From the NCBI GenBank assembly GCA_963714425.1, contig CAVQOI010000004.1:186001-250000 (forward strand): 64,000 nt of DNA, read 5' to 3'. This document shows positions 8,353 to 17,274 of this stretch, one piece after another (the stretch's first letter is position 1; each line of letters opens with the position of its first letter). Position numbers and translations under genes: made by a program. Under the pieces are notes generated by a model that searched no databases, had not been told where the DNA came from, and saw only the letters and a program-made list of their open reading frames with translations. This stretch comes from DATCYX01 sp963714425 (GTDB taxonomy: Bacteria > Chloroflexota > Anaerolineae > Anaerolineales > UBA4823).

Positions 8353-9881
8353 ATGGAATATGGTTAGTACTCCCGGTCGCACTGCTGGCTTTGATTGTCG
8401 GCGCTGGGGTTGGATACATCCTCAAACAATCGATGATCGAGCGAGAGAAGAAGGCAGAAAAAGTCAGGGCTGATAGCCTGATCGACGAAGCCCAGAAACG
8501 AGCAAATGAACTGGAGCTGAAGGCAAAAAACCTTGCTCTCGAAACTCGTCAATCCGCCGAGGCTGAGATCAGCAAACGGCGAAATGAGATCAACCGAGAG
8601 GAAGACCGTCTGCAAAAGCGGCGTGAAGAGCTGGATATGCGAGGGGATCGGCTGGAGAAACGCGAGCAGGCGATCAATAAACGCCAGAGCGCCCTGGACA
8701 AGCGGACCAATGACATCGAACGTCTGCATACGCAGCAGATGGAAGAGCTGCAACGCATCTCTCAAATGAGCCAGGAAGAGGCCCGCAACACATTGCTCCA
8801 AGAAGTTGAGAAAGATACACGCAACGATATGGCGCGAATCATCCGCCAGGTTGAAACCGAAGCACGCGAAGAGGGTGACCAGCGCGCCCGTACAATCATT
8901 ACCTCTGCCATCCAGCGAATTGCTTCGGACCACGTGCCTGAGGTGACGACCTCGGTCGTTCCACTGCCAGCTGATGAGATGAAAGGCAGAATAATCGGTC
9001 GCAATGGGCGCAATATTCACGCTTTCGAGCAGGCTGCCGGCGTGGATGTGATCGTGGACGATACACCTGAAGCTGTAACGATCTCGTGTTTCGATCCGGT
9101 ACGCCGCGAAATCGCCCGCCGTTCCCTGACGAAACTGGTCATAGATGGGCGGATCCACCCAGCCCACATCGAGAAAGTCCTCAAGAATGAGCAAAAGGAA
9201 ATAGAGCGGGATATCATCGAAGCCGGTGAGCAGGCAGCGTTTGACGCGGGTGTCGCCGGACTTAATTCTGAGATCCTCAAAACCCTGGGGAGGCTAAAAT
9301 ACCGCACATCTTATGGGCAAAACCAGCTCGCTCATGCTGTTGAGACCGCTCGGATCGCTGCCATGATCGCCTCTGAAGTGGGCGCTGATGTTGAAGTGTC
9401 GAAGGCAGGCGCCTTGCTTCACGATCTGGGCAAAGCCTTAGACCACAACGTCGAGGGCACCCACGCTCAGATCGGTGCCGAGCTGGCACGCCGATGCGGA
9501 GTCAACCCAAGAGTTGTCAATGCCATCGCCTCCCACCACCACGAAGTTGACCAGGAGGCCGTAGAAGCCGTCATCGTCGAAGCCGCAGATGCCATTTCCG
9601 GAGCACGTCCGGGGGCGCGTCGCGAAAGCCTGGAGCAGTATATCAAACGCGTGCGCGCCCTGGAGGATGTTGCCAACTCCTTCAACGGTGTTAACCAGAG
9701 CTATGCTCTGCAAGCTGGCCGCGAAGTGCGCATTTTTGTCAAGCCTGAAGAGATCGACGATCTCGAAGCTGTGCGCCTGGCGCGCGATATCGCCAAGAAC
9801 ATTGAAGACACGATGCAATACCCAGGACAGATCAAGGTCACTGTCATCCGGGAGACGCGCACAGTCGATTACGCCAAATAG
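8349..9881 (+). CDS. rny: Ribonuclease Y
   Basis: Membrane-anchored endoribonuclease that starts mRNA decay. The 510 residues show the full layout: an N-terminal membrane helix (about 3-22), a long charged coiled coil (about 30-195), a KH RNA-binding domain with GRIIGRNGRNIHAFEQ (about 214-229), and an HD domain with LLHDLGKALD (about 357-366) providing the metal-binding His-Asp pair. The end ...VIRETRTVDYAK is typical of the family. It overlaps recX by ATGA and faces the hydrolase gene downstream, ten bases away. The recX-rny pairing matches the known recA-recX-rny type neighbourhoods, although recA is not in view. Confidence 0.97.
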   Translation: MNGIWLVLPVALLALIVGAGVGYILKQSMIEREKKAEKVRADSLIDEAQKRANELELKAKNLALETRQSAEAEISKRRNEINREEDRLQKRREELDMRGDRLEKREQAINKRQSALDKRTNDIERLHTQQMEELQRISQMSQEEARNTLLQEVEKDTRNDMARIIRQVETEAREEGDQRARTIITSAIQRIASDHVPEVTTSVVPLPADEMKGRIIGRNGRNIHAFEQAAGVDVIVDDTPEAVTISCFDPVRREIARRSLTKLVIDGRIHPAHIEKVLKNEQKEIERDIIEAGEQAAFDAGVAGLNSEILKTLGRLKYRTSYGQNQLAHAVETARIAAMIASEVGADVEVSKAGALLHDLGKALDHNVEGTHAQIGAELARRCGVNPRVVNAIASHHHEVDQEAVEAVIVEAADAISGARPGARRESLEQYIKRVRALEDVANSFNGVNQSYALQAGREVRIFVKPEEIDDLEAVRLARDIAKNIEDTMQYPGQIKVTVIRETRTVDYAK

Positions 9882-9890
9882 TAAGGGGTC

Positions 9891-10523
9891 TCAGACCAGG
9901 AAGGGATTATTTGCCCGCTCCAGACTAACGGTTGTCTCCGGTCCATGTCCGGAGAGCAAGCGGGTATCATCTGGCAGCGTTAGCACTTGCTCTTGGATAC
10001 TGCGGATCAGGGTATCGTAATCACCTCCAGGAAGATCCGTCCGTCCAATGCTCCCCTGGAAGATGACATCGCCAACAAAAGCAACAGATTGTTCGGCGCA
10101 ATAAAAGATCACGTGCCCGCGCGTATGCCCGGGTGCGTGTCGTACTTCAATCAGGTTGGCCCCCACATGCATCAACATTCCATGCTTCAAATCAACTGTC
10201 GGCTCCGGGCCGGGGTCGATGCGCAAACCAAACAGCATGGCGCCGCCTTGCATTCTCCATAGCGGGTAGTCATCGGGATGGAGGGCAACAGGTGGGGCTG
10301 GGTTAATCTGGTCTGCCACACTCGCCGCTCCTGCCAAATGATCGAAGTGGGCGTGCGTCAGCCAGATGCTGCCGATGTGCCAGCCACGCTTTTCGGCTTC
10401 GCTGACGATCATCCGGCCATTGTCTGCAGGATCGATTACGACCGCTTCCTTGGAGTTCGGATCAGCGACCAGGAAGCAGTTGGTCATCACTTGACCGAGT
10501 GTGAACGGGATTATGGATAGCAT
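9891..10523 (-). CDS. Metallo-beta-lactamase-fold hydrolase, glyoxalase II-like
   Basis: A 210-residue zinc hydrolase of the MBL fold. The metal motif HAHFDHLAG (about 58-66) gives His-x-His-x-Asp-His; further ligands are in HAPGHTRGHVIF and GDVIFQGSIGRTDLPGGD, and the last His is in SGHGPET. Length and spacing fit the YcbL-type single-domain glyoxalase II-like group rather than full GloB, which has an extra C-terminal domain. The substrate is probably a thioester or similar ester. It is convergent with rny. It could also be a persulfide dioxygenase-type member, which cannot be settled by eye. Confidence 0.88.
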   Translation of the reverse strand: MLSIIPFTLGQVMTNCFLVADPNSKEAVVIDPADNGRMIVSEAEKRGWHIGSIWLTHAHFDHLAGAASVADQINPAPPVALHPDDYPLWRMQGGAMLFGLRIDPGPEPTVDLKHGMLMHVGANLIEVRHAPGHTRGHVIFYCAEQSVAFVGDVIFQGSIGRTDLPGGDYDTLIRSIQEQVLTLPDDTRLLSGHGPETTVSLERANNPFLV

Positions 10524-10540
10524 AATTTAGATGAAAATAA

Positions 10541-10628
10541 AGAGTAGTGAGGGGTGAGATACGAGCGGTAAAAGGTTAATGGTAGGGCGTACAATTCACT
10601 CCTTACCAGTCGCTTCTCACTCTTCTCT
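10541..10628 (-). repeat. Imperfect inverted repeat with GTGAG-type units, possible terminator
   Basis: Left arm 10541-10575 (AGAGTAGTGAGGGGTGAGA...) partly pairs with right arm 10600-10628. On the minus strand it is followed by CTCTTTATTTTC, so it may end the lipoprotein transcript. It is similar in wording to the element at 28279-28340. Confidence 0.5.
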
Positions 10629-10630
10629 AT

Positions 10631-11359
10631 TTACTTGCTCCTTTTCCTTCGCAAACGTTTGAACACCCAGGGGACCAGGCTATCCAGGCTAATGAATGAC
10701 CCGACCAGCGTCCCCAATCCGCCAAGCCAACGAGCCGCAGATCCACCCAAACCCAGGAAATTTACTGCGCGCACATCAATGCGTTGAGCGCTCAACGCCC
10801 GTCTGCTTTCCACTCCACCTTCCTTTGGGATGAACACCAGATGCAGCCATATCGTTCCACGATAATTCCCCACCTCTTCTGGCTTCACACTCCAGGCGAA
10901 GAAGGCAGGCTCACCAGGCAGAAGAGACTCGCTGGTCACACCTTCTGGCGAGACGATAACGCCCGCCAGGTCCATACGCGCCTCAACTAGTACATTATGG
11001 GTCTCGTACAGGTTTGGGATTGAAACAGGCTCGCTGCGTGTCTCGTTGCCAGATACCTGTGCTGTGACTGTCAGGTCACCGCCACGATCCAGATCCAGGG
11101 TCAGGCGAATAATATCCGAGTCACCCACCTTGATATCTGGAGGCCACTCGATTGTAATCCAGCGAGATTCAGGGATCGCCGGGATTTGCGTGGGAACAGC
11201 AGTCGGAGGGTTCTCTGGAAGAGAAGTTTGGGGAGGAGGTTCTTCAGGAGCGCCAACTTCGGGGAAAGCACCTGGTGCCGCGCAACCAAACAATAGCATC
11301 CAGGCCGCTATTGCAAATACAGCCTTTGGCTGCATCCAGCGTATAATCTTAATATCCAT
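10631..11359 (-). CDS. Lipoprotein with C-terminal membrane-proximal basic tail, unknown function
   Basis: A 242-residue exported protein. The signal peptide ends in the lipobox LLFGCA, so Cys about 26 would be lipidated. A Pro-rich linker (about 30-65) follows, then a beta-rich domain (about 66-195) with ITIEWPPDIKVGDSDIIRLTL. The C-terminus has a hydrophobic stretch (about 200-225) and ends in a strongly basic tail, KRLRRKRSK. The beta domain looks like a surface domain, but I do not recognise the family. It follows the small membrane protein with 6 bases between stop and start and is probably cotranscribed with it. Confidence 0.7.
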   Translation of the reverse strand: MDIKIIRWMQPKAVFAIAAWMLLFGCAAPGAFPEVGAPEEPPPQTSLPENPPTAVPTQIPAIPESRWITIEWPPDIKVGDSDIIRLTLDLDRGGDLTVTAQVSGNETRSEPVSIPNLYETHNVLVEARMDLAGVIVSPEGVTSESLLPGEPAFFAWSVKPEEVGNYRGTIWLHLVFIPKEGGVESRRALSAQRIDVRAVNFLGLGGSAARWLGGLGTLVGSFISLDSLVPWVFKRLRRKRSK

Positions 11360-11365
11360 GATATT

Positions 11366-11554
11366 CTAAATACACCCTACCAGGCTCGCCAGCATCCACA
11401 GACTGCTCTCTGGTGTTGGTAGCAGCATATCACCCGGCCGGATAGGCTCAATGCGTGTTTGATTGGCATAGGGCCATAGCCCCCAGATCAAGATAAATAA
11501 TGAGATTAGCAAGATGAGCAATCCCAGCAACCGTCGCCATCTTTTCCAGGACAT
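11366..11554 (-). CDS. Small single-pass membrane protein, probably leaderless
   Basis: Small protein of about 62 residues: a basic N-terminus (SWKRWRR), one strong membrane helix (LLGLLILLISLFILIWGL), then an outside tail. I choose the ATG at 11554, because a consensus -10 TATAAT lies at 11561-11566 and transcription would begin almost at this ATG. The frame is open further upstream to 11605, but that part lies across the promoter. It is followed by the lipoprotein gene. No family is recognised. Confidence 0.6.
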   Translation of the reverse strand: MSWKRWRRLLGLLILLISLFILIWGLWPYANQTRIEPIRPGDMLLPTPESSLWMLASLVGCI

Positions 11555-11560
11555 AAGCAT

Positions 11561-11566
11561 ATTATA
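11561..11566 (-). promoter_or_regulatory. -10 element placing the start site at the ATG
   Basis: Perfect TATAAT on the minus strand, six bases before ATG 11554. The -35 region is weak. Confidence 0.5.
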
Positions 11567-11768
11567 CAATATTGGTTTTTTATAACCACCTTCATTTACA
11601 CCCAAAAGCGTGCTAAACTTTAACGGAAGGTCTTCTCAATTTGAGGCGTGTGGTTCAACAACGATACTCAAAAACTTGGGGGTTGACCCCTCACCGAATC
11701 ACGAGAAGCCGGATAGCAATTTGATCCGGGGGGAGGGATTAACCCGGTTTTTTTTAGGAGGGGTTCTC

Positions 11769-12164
11769 TTGAATCGAAATTCCATGCTCACACTCAATGC
11801 CATTCTATATATTGCACTGGGCATCGCGTTCGGTCTCTACGGGCCATTGATGATTGCCATGTTCGGCATCCTAAACATCGAGGGGGAACCCCTGATGTAC
11901 TGGTATGCGGCCTCGTTCGCCCGGTTGTTCGGCGCAGCGTTATTCGGGTTTGGTCTGCTGCTCTGGGCTTTGCGTGGCTTGTCGATTGATCCAGGTAAGC
12001 AGCGCGGCATCTTGCTAGCACTGGTGCTCGCAAACATCCTGGGATTCATCGTTGCTATCACCCAGCAAGTCTCCATCTGGGGGACACCTGCCGGCTGGAT
12101 CACCTCTGGTGTTTTCCTGTTTCTGATTGCCGGATACGGGTATTTGCTGGTAAGAAATCCTTAA
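11769..12164 (+). CDS. Four-helix integral membrane protein of unknown function
   Basis: About 131 residues with four hydrophobic segments (about 6-32, 44-63, 74-93 and 104-123). The start is the TTG at 11769, eight bases after AGGAG (11756-11760); the ATG at 11784 is too far from that site, and the open frame reaching to 11610 has no coding character. The helix pattern, with a short charged loop (GLSIDPGKQRG) between segments 2 and 3, is like many small uncharacterised bacterial membrane proteins. The methyltransferase gene follows after four bases and may be cotranscribed. Confidence 0.65.
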   Translation: MNRNSMLTLNAILYIALGIAFGLYGPLMIAMFGILNIEGEPLMYWYAASFARLFGAALFGFGLLLWALRGLSIDPGKQRGILLALVLANILGFIVAITQQVSIWGTPAGWITSGVFLFLIAGYGYLLVRNP

Positions 12165-12168
12165 ATCG

Positions 12169-13071
12169 ATGGGCAGAGAGTTACTCACAAGGCTTACATT
12201 GCTCACCTCCCCAGATTGGGTGGACTATGAGCTCCTGGATAGCGGGAGTGGTCTCAAGCTCGAACGATACGGGCACTACAGATTCATCCGTCCGGAGCCT
12301 CAAGCGGTATGGACGCCTGCACTTGATCCCAAGACCTGGGAAGGTGCACACGCTGTTTTCCAGACATCCAGTGAGGAGAGCGGAGGGCACTGGAAGTTCG
12401 CCAAACGCGTTGAGCAAGGCTGGGAGATGGAGTACAAAGGCTTGAAGTTCTATGCTCAGACTACGGGAGGACGGCACCTGGGCGTCTTCCCCGAGCAGGC
12501 TGCGCAGTGGGATTGGATGAGCGCTTTGATCAAACAATCCAGGCGACCGGTTAATGTGCTCAACCTGTTTGGATATACAGGCCTGGCGAGCCTGGAAGCG
12601 GCTCGATCAGGGGCAAAGGTCACACATGTAGACGCATCGAAGAAATCTGTCGATTGGGCGCGCCAGAATCAATCGCTATCCGGCTTGGGCGACAAGCCGA
12701 TCCGTTGGATCGTGGATGATGCGATAAAATTTGTCCAACGAGAGAACCGCCGCGGTGTTCGCTATGACGGTGTGATCCTGGATCCTCCTAAATTCGGTCG
12801 AGGTCCCAAGGGTGAGGTTTGGGAGTTCTTCAAACTGCTGCCGGAAATGCTCGAAAGCTGCCGTCTAATACTCAGTGAGATGCCGCTCTTCGTCTGCCTA
12901 ACCGCCTACGCTATCCGCCTCTCTGCCCTGAGCCTGCACTTCGCCCTAGATGAAATGACATCCGGATATCAAGGTGAGCTCACCTCCGGCGAACTGGCGC
13001 TGGTAGAGAGTAGTGCTGGGCGTGTGCTCTCGATGGCGATTTTTGCCCGGTGGGCTGCGCTCCCAACATGA
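12169..13071 (+). CDS. Class I SAM-dependent methyltransferase, RlmI/RlmK-like
   Basis: A 300-residue methyltransferase, probably acting on rRNA or DNA-like substrates. The SAM-binding motif VLNLFGYTGLASLEAARSGA (about 125-144), the acidic end of strand 2 in VTHVDASKKSVDWA, and the motif IV equivalent ILDPPKFGRG (about 203-212) match the RlmI/YccW group. A small beta-rich N-terminal part comes first, but the PUA domain of true RlmI is not evident. The ribosome site is poor, so the exact start is uncertain. The target base cannot be read from sequence. Confidence 0.82.
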   Translation: MGRELLTRLTLLTSPDWVDYELLDSGSGLKLERYGHYRFIRPEPQAVWTPALDPKTWEGAHAVFQTSSEESGGHWKFAKRVEQGWEMEYKGLKFYAQTTGGRHLGVFPEQAAQWDWMSALIKQSRRPVNVLNLFGYTGLASLEAARSGAKVTHVDASKKSVDWARQNQSLSGLGDKPIRWIVDDAIKFVQRENRRGVRYDGVILDPPKFGRGPKGEVWEFFKLLPEMLESCRLILSEMPLFVCLTAYAIRLSALSLHFALDEMTSGYQGELTSGELALVESSAGRVLSMAIFARWAALPT

Positions 13072-13219
13072 TCACCAGGTCGATGCAAACGCAGATCATC
13101 AAGGTCCATCGTCAATCTGCCCGCACCCTGTTGATACATTTTCCGGCAACACGTGCGCAACGTCTTTGTCAAGCTTGCGTACATACTGATGAGAATAACT
13201 TTCACGAGGAGGAACTGAC

Positions 13220-13987
13220 GTGGCACATGTAATCGATTACAAAATCTTTGGTGATGATTTGCAATTGGTCGAGGTCGAGCTGGATCCGGGTGAAGGCGTG
13301 CGTGCCGAGGTGGGCGTGATGACCTACATGGAGAGCGGCATCGATATGCAAACAGGAACGGGCGGCGGCATCATGAAAGGCTTGATGCGAGCGTTCACTG
13401 GAGAGAGTTTCTTTATTACGACATTCTCCAATAAAGGTCAGGGAAAGAGCCACGTAGCTTTTGCTGCGCCTTACCCTGGCAAAATTATCCCGCTCGACTT
13501 GGGAGCTCTTGGTGGTCGCTTCCTGTGCCAGAAGGATTCATTCCTGTGCGCTGCGGAGGGGACCGAAATCGAAGTGGCGTTCACCAAGCGGATTGGCGCA
13601 GGTTTGTTTGGCGGCGAAGGGTTCATCTTGCAGCGCCTGACCGGCGATGGCCTGGTATTTGTACATGCTGGGGGTACGATCATCGAAAAAGACCTGGCCC
13701 AAGGAGAGGTCTTGCGCGTGGATACTGGTTGTCTGGTGGCGTTCGCCACAAGCGTGGACTACGATATCCAATTCGTCGGTGGCTTCAAAAATATGCTCTT
13801 CGGAGGCGAAGGGCTGTTTTTGGCTAAGCTCACCGGACCTGGCAAAGTGTACCTGCAGAGTTTGCCGCTCTCGCGTCTGGCTGATCGGATAAACGCCGCT
13901 GCCCGTAAGGGAAATCAGGGTGAGAGCAAGGGGGTCGCTGGGCTTGGAGGAGACATCCTGGGAAATATTCTGAGCGGAAAAGGTTAG
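13220..13987 (+). CDS. TIGR00266/AIM24 family protein
   Basis: A 255-residue protein of the AIM24 family (TIGR00266), widespread in bacteria, of uncertain function and with a jelly-roll-like fold. Recognisable family features are MTYMESGIDMQT near the N-terminus, repeated GG-G-F-L blocks (GAGLFGGEGFILQRLTG and NMLFGGEGLFLAKLTGPG) and the terminal VYLQSLPLSRLADRI. The start is a GTG at 13220, seven bases after AGGAGGA. It is a single gene with a strong terminator. Confidence 0.9.
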   Translation: MAHVIDYKIFGDDLQLVEVELDPGEGVRAEVGVMTYMESGIDMQTGTGGGIMKGLMRAFTGESFFITTFSNKGQGKSHVAFAAPYPGKIIPLDLGALGGRFLCQKDSFLCAAEGTEIEVAFTKRIGAGLFGGEGFILQRLTGDGLVFVHAGGTIIEKDLAQGEVLRVDTGCLVAFATSVDYDIQFVGGFKNMLFGGEGLFLAKLTGPGKVYLQSLPLSRLADRINAAARKGNQGESKGVAGLGGDILGNILSGKG

Positions 13988-14010
13988 GTTGAGCTTCCGC
14001 AAATGGATTA

Positions 14011-14041
14011 GCGCCCCAAGGTTCACTTGGGGCGCTTTTTT
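14011..14041 (+). terminator. Intrinsic terminator of the AIM24-family gene
   Basis: Ten-base perfect stem GCGCCCCAAG / CTTGGGGCGC with a 5-base loop, followed by TTTTTT. It lies in the short convergent gap before mazG. Confidence 0.93.
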
Positions 14042-14047
14042 CATTGG

Positions 14048-15511
14048 CTACTTTTTCGCCTCCTGCCATAGCGCTTCCATCTCCTCCAGGCTCATGTCTG
14101 AAATGGACCTGTTTTGACCTTTGGCAGCGGCTTCAATCGTGGCGAAGCGTTTCCGGAAGCGGGCGTTGGCTTCCCGCAAAGTGCTTTCTGCATCTACACC
14201 ATGCCAGCGTGCCAGGTTGACCGCCGCGAACAGCAGGTCACCGACTTCCCCAGCGCGCAGCTCATCCGAATGTGCGTTTTGAATCTCTTGCAGCTCCTCT
14301 AAGATCTTATCCGTCACACCTTGGATGTCCGTCCAATCGAATCCTACACGGGCGGCACGACTCTGGTATTCTTGAGCCTGGATGAGCGCAGGCAGTGCCT
14401 GCGCCACGCCTTCCAGCAGCCCGGTGTAAGTCTTCCCGATTTCGTTTCGCTCTGCTTCTTTCAGTCGCTCCCAATTCTGAAGCACACCTTTGACATCCGT
14501 CAGATCAGCTGAGCCGAATACGTGTGGGTGCCTGCGCACGATCTTGGTGTGGATATGTTCCAAAACATCTGACATATTAAACTCACCGTACTCGCTGGCA
14601 ATTTGTGCGTGCAGCACGATCTGCAGCAGCAAATCGCCAAACTCTTCCCGCATTGCTTCTGGATCGTTTGCATCCAATGCCAGGAGTACTTCGTAAGCTT
14701 CCTCGAGTAAGTGTGAGCGCAAAGTTTGATGGGTCTGTTCCTTATCCCAGGGGCAGCCATCCGGCGCACGCAAGTGGGCAATGATCTCTTGGAAGGCCTC
14801 GAACGAAGCCGCTTTCCCTAAGGCGGGTATGTATAGGGCAGTCAGCAATCCAATGTGTGGGCTCCGGTCGATCTCAAAGAGAGGTAGGGTTTCCACCACA
14901 CCCTGCTGTGTCCCTGCAGCATGAACAAGGTGCACAGTATGTTGATCGGGATAAACGCTCATCAAGGTAAGCTTAACTTCAGATGCTACCGCACGAGAGT
15001 GAATTTGGGCCACCAGCGCCGGTGCGCTGGGCGGAAAGGATGGGACATGCTGTTGTGCCAGGTCCAGCGCGTCGATCAAGACTGTGTGAGGAAATGGATC
15101 CACACCGATCGCGGTGAGAACTGGCTCAAGAAAACTCAACCCCTCAACAATCCGAAGTGGGATCTTCTGTTCGCGGGCGCGCCGGGCGATCTCTGGCCCA
15201 GTTTCTTCGGCGATAAACGGATGGCCTGGAACCGCATATACCACACCCTGTGGTCTTCTTCCCAGCTCGATGACCCGAGCTACAATCCCTTCGTAAACAG
15301 ATTTGAAGTCCTCCGCCAGCTCGTAGAGCTCGTCAAAGGAATGGATTGTCAGGTCTGCAGGGAAACCCGCTACCGCAGGGTGCTGGCGGGTCCGCAGGTA
15401 GACTTCATCAAGCTGCTCGAGTAGATCCCAAGCTTGCTGGGTGAGCAGGCCCGGATCACCTGGGCCAAGTCCCAACAGCGTAATTCCTTTTGAAGTGTTC
15501 GTATCCATCAT
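14048..15511 (-). CDS. mazG: Tetrapyrrole methylase-like domain fused to MazG NTP pyrophosphohydrolase
   Basis: A house-cleaning enzyme of about 487 residues. The N-terminal part (1-220) is a SAM-dependent tetrapyrrole methylase-like domain (ITLLGLGPGDPGLLT, then VVYAVPGHPFIAEET). The C-terminal part (about 235-480) is a double MazG domain with LLEEAYEVLLAL and REEFGDLLLQIVLHA, which hold the metal-binding Glu/Asp residues. The layout is that of YabN. The MazG part hydrolyses NTPs or dNTPs to NMPs and pyrophosphate. I take the ATG at 15511; the frame is open to 15556, but that part overlaps the terminator hairpin of the ribosomal operon. Confidence 0.93.
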   Translation of the reverse strand: MMDTNTSKGITLLGLGPGDPGLLTQQAWDLLEQLDEVYLRTRQHPAVAGFPADLTIHSFDELYELAEDFKSVYEGIVARVIELGRRPQGVVYAVPGHPFIAEETGPEIARRAREQKIPLRIVEGLSFLEPVLTAIGVDPFPHTVLIDALDLAQQHVPSFPPSAPALVAQIHSRAVASEVKLTLMSVYPDQHTVHLVHAAGTQQGVVETLPLFEIDRSPHIGLLTALYIPALGKAASFEAFQEIIAHLRAPDGCPWDKEQTHQTLRSHLLEEAYEVLLALDANDPEAMREEFGDLLLQIVLHAQIASEYGEFNMSDVLEHIHTKIVRRHPHVFGSADLTDVKGVLQNWERLKEAERNEIGKTYTGLLEGVAQALPALIQAQEYQSRAARVGFDWTDIQGVTDKILEELQEIQNAHSDELRAGEVGDLLFAAVNLARWHGVDAESTLREANARFRKRFATIEAAAKGQNRSISDMSLEEMEALWQEAKK

Positions 15512-15524
15512 GATATTCGATCCA

Positions 15525-15586
15525 TTAAAAAATGCGCAACGCGCAATCGTGGACAATAATTACTTGCACGATTGCGCATTACGCAT
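15525..15586 (-). terminator. Terminator of the ribosomal superoperon
   Basis: A 20-base stem with two mismatches (15532-15551 against 15567-15586, 15-base loop), followed on the minus strand by TTTTTTAATGG. It is the first strong minus-strand terminator seen downstream of the rpsL-to-rpsI run. Confidence 0.85.
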
Positions 15587-15608
15587 CGATCATCTCTGAA
15601 AGAGACTA

Positions 15609-16001
15609 TTAGCGTTTGGTGTACGTGGGCGCCTTTCGAGCTCGCTTCAAACCGGGTTTCTTACGCTCCTTAACGCGGGGGTCGCGTGTCAGGAAGCCGC
15701 CTCTCCGCATCGTCTGGCGCAACTCTGGATTCATCAATACCAGCGCCCGGGCAACTCCCAATTGGACAGCATCCGTTTGACCCGTCACCCCACCGCCATC
15801 CACGAGAACTGTAATATCAAACCGCGCTGGGAGTTCACCTGCTGCCTGCATCGGGGCAATCAATTTGTCATAATCGCCGGTTCGTGGGAAATACTCCTCG
15901 GCTGGTTTCTCATTGACTGTGAACACGCCAGAACCTGTTGAGATGCGCACTCGAGCTGTGGCAGCTTTCCTGCGACCAATACCTTCGAAATATGTAGCCA
16001 T
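15609..16001 (-). CDS. rpsI: 30S ribosomal protein S9
   Basis: 130 residues, the normal length. It binds 16S rRNA in the head of the small subunit, with its C-terminal tail reaching the P-site tRNA. The N-terminal GIGRRKAATARVRI and the basic end (KKPGLKRARKAPTYTKR) with final Lys-Arg are diagnostic. It follows rplM by 12 bases, the standard rplM-rpsI pair, and is the last gene of the superoperon. Confidence 0.98.
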   Translation of the reverse strand: MATYFEGIGRRKAATARVRISTGSGVFTVNEKPAEEYFPRTGDYDKLIAPMQAAGELPARFDITVLVDGGGVTGQTDAVQLGVARALVLMNPELRQTMRRGGFLTRDPRVKERKKPGLKRARKAPTYTKR

Positions 16002-16013
16002 GCACCCTACTCC

Positions 16014-16520
16014 TTACGCAATTGTCCTGGGCTTCTGTGCTTCGTGTGGATGCTCAGGCCCAGAATAGATTTTCAAATTTTTTAACAGACGCCTGCCAAG
16101 CTTATTGTGTGGCAGCATCCCCTTAACTGCGCTCCTGAGCACACGGTCAGGGTGTTTTTCAAGCTGCTGCCGCAAGCTGACTGATTTCAGTGCGCCTGGA
16201 TATTGAGAATGGCGATAATACAGCTTATCTTCCATCTTGTTCCCAGTCACAGTCACTCGCTCAGCATTGATGATCACCACATAATCGCCAATCTCCACAC
16301 CAGGCGTGAAGGCTGGCTTATGTTTGCCCAGCAATAGGCTGGCAACTTGAGTTGCCAAGCGCCCCAGGTTTTGCTCGTTGGCGTCAACCAGGAGCCATTC
16401 CTGGTTGATCTCTCCTGATTTAGGATAATAGGTTTTTTCCACGTTCACCTTCTCCACTCTCTTCAGACGTGGTCGCCTGATGGTGTTCATTATTATATTA
16501 TTGTTAGTCGTCAATCTCAT
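16014..16520 (-). CDS. rplM: 50S ribosomal protein L13
   Basis: An early assembly protein of the large subunit. The core starts at KTYYPKSGEINQEWLLVDA and contains LGRLATQVA and HNKLGRRLLKNLKIY. The frame gives 168 residues, about 20 longer than usual at the N-terminus. The ATG at 16520 overlaps the truA stop (ATGA), so I keep it; an internal ATG at 16490 would give a 158-residue protein. Neither start has a good ribosome site. Confidence 0.93.
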   Translation of the reverse strand: MRLTTNNNIIMNTIRRPRLKRVEKVNVEKTYYPKSGEINQEWLLVDANEQNLGRLATQVASLLLGKHKPAFTPGVEIGDYVVIINAERVTVTGNKMEDKLYYRHSQYPGALKSVSLRQQLEKHPDRVLRSAVKGMLPHNKLGRRLLKNLKIYSGPEHPHEAQKPRTIA

Positions 16521-17263
16521 CCCTCATCGGGATAATCCACACGTATCAGGGATAATCCATGAGGGGCGACCATGCCCTGAACAATGGATGCCGGCGGTGT
16601 CACCAGACTCTGGCCAATCTCGCCGGGCTGTCGTTTTCCAAGGCCAATTTCGATCTGGTAGCTCACCAGCCGGCGTACCATCTTATAAAGGAAGGCATTC
16701 GCACTGATCTCAAAAACCAGTTGGTCGCCGCTTTTTAACCAGATCGCCTTATAAACCGTTCTCACCGTCTTACCACCCTCACGGGGTGGCGTGCCAAACG
16801 CACCGAAATCGTGCGTCCCTTCGATAAAACCTGCAGCAATCTGCATTAATGCCAGCTCGGCAGCCGGCCATACCTGTAAGGCGTAACGATCCAGCAGAGG
16901 ATGGCGAGACTCCTGGCAGTAGATACTGTAGCGATACGTGCGGCTTCTGGCGTCGTATCGAGGGTGGAAATCCTGCAGGCAGACCTCGATTGACCTGACA
17001 GCCACATCCCCTGGCAGGTAGGCATTCATCGCAGAACGCAGCGAGGCATCCGGATGCCTCCACTCAATATCGAAGGCGATCACCTGCCCGTCCGCATGCA
17101 CACCTGTATCCGTGCGCCCGGCAGCCAGGATTGAGCTTCCGGTCCAACCCAGTTCCCGCAGCGCCGCTTCGACCACGCCTTGAACCGTGCGAACTTTTGC
17201 CTGCCTCTGGTAACCCTGGAATTGGGTACCATCATAGGCTAGGATCACTTTGTAACGTGCCAC
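16517..17263 (-). CDS. truA: tRNA pseudouridine(38-40) synthase TruA
   Basis: Makes pseudouridine at positions 38-40 of the tRNA anticodon arm. 248 residues. The catalytic Asp lies in AAGRTDTGVHADGQVIAF (about 48-65), and the opening YDGTQFQGYQRQ is typical. It lies between rplQ and rplM, an arrangement common in Firmicutes and Chloroflexota. The stop overlaps the rplM start. Confidence 0.96.
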   Translation of the reverse strand: MARYKVILAYDGTQFQGYQRQAKVRTVQGVVEAALRELGWTGSSILAAGRTDTGVHADGQVIAFDIEWRHPDASLRSAMNAYLPGDVAVRSIEVCLQDFHPRYDARSRTYRYSIYCQESRHPLLDRYALQVWPAAELALMQIAAGFIEGTHDFGAFGTPPREGGKTVRTVYKAIWLKSGDQLVFEISANAFLYKMVRRLVSYQIEIGLGKRQPGEIGQSLVTPPASIVQGMVAPHGLSLIRVDYPDEG

Positions 17264-17274
17264 TCTCTACAAAC

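Noticed and set aside
8364..9194. 276-codon minus-strand frame opposite rny
   Set aside because: Shadow of the RNase Y gene; no independent coding features.
14011..14041. Bidirectional terminator also serving mazG
   Set aside because: There is no T-tract on the minus strand side of the hairpin.
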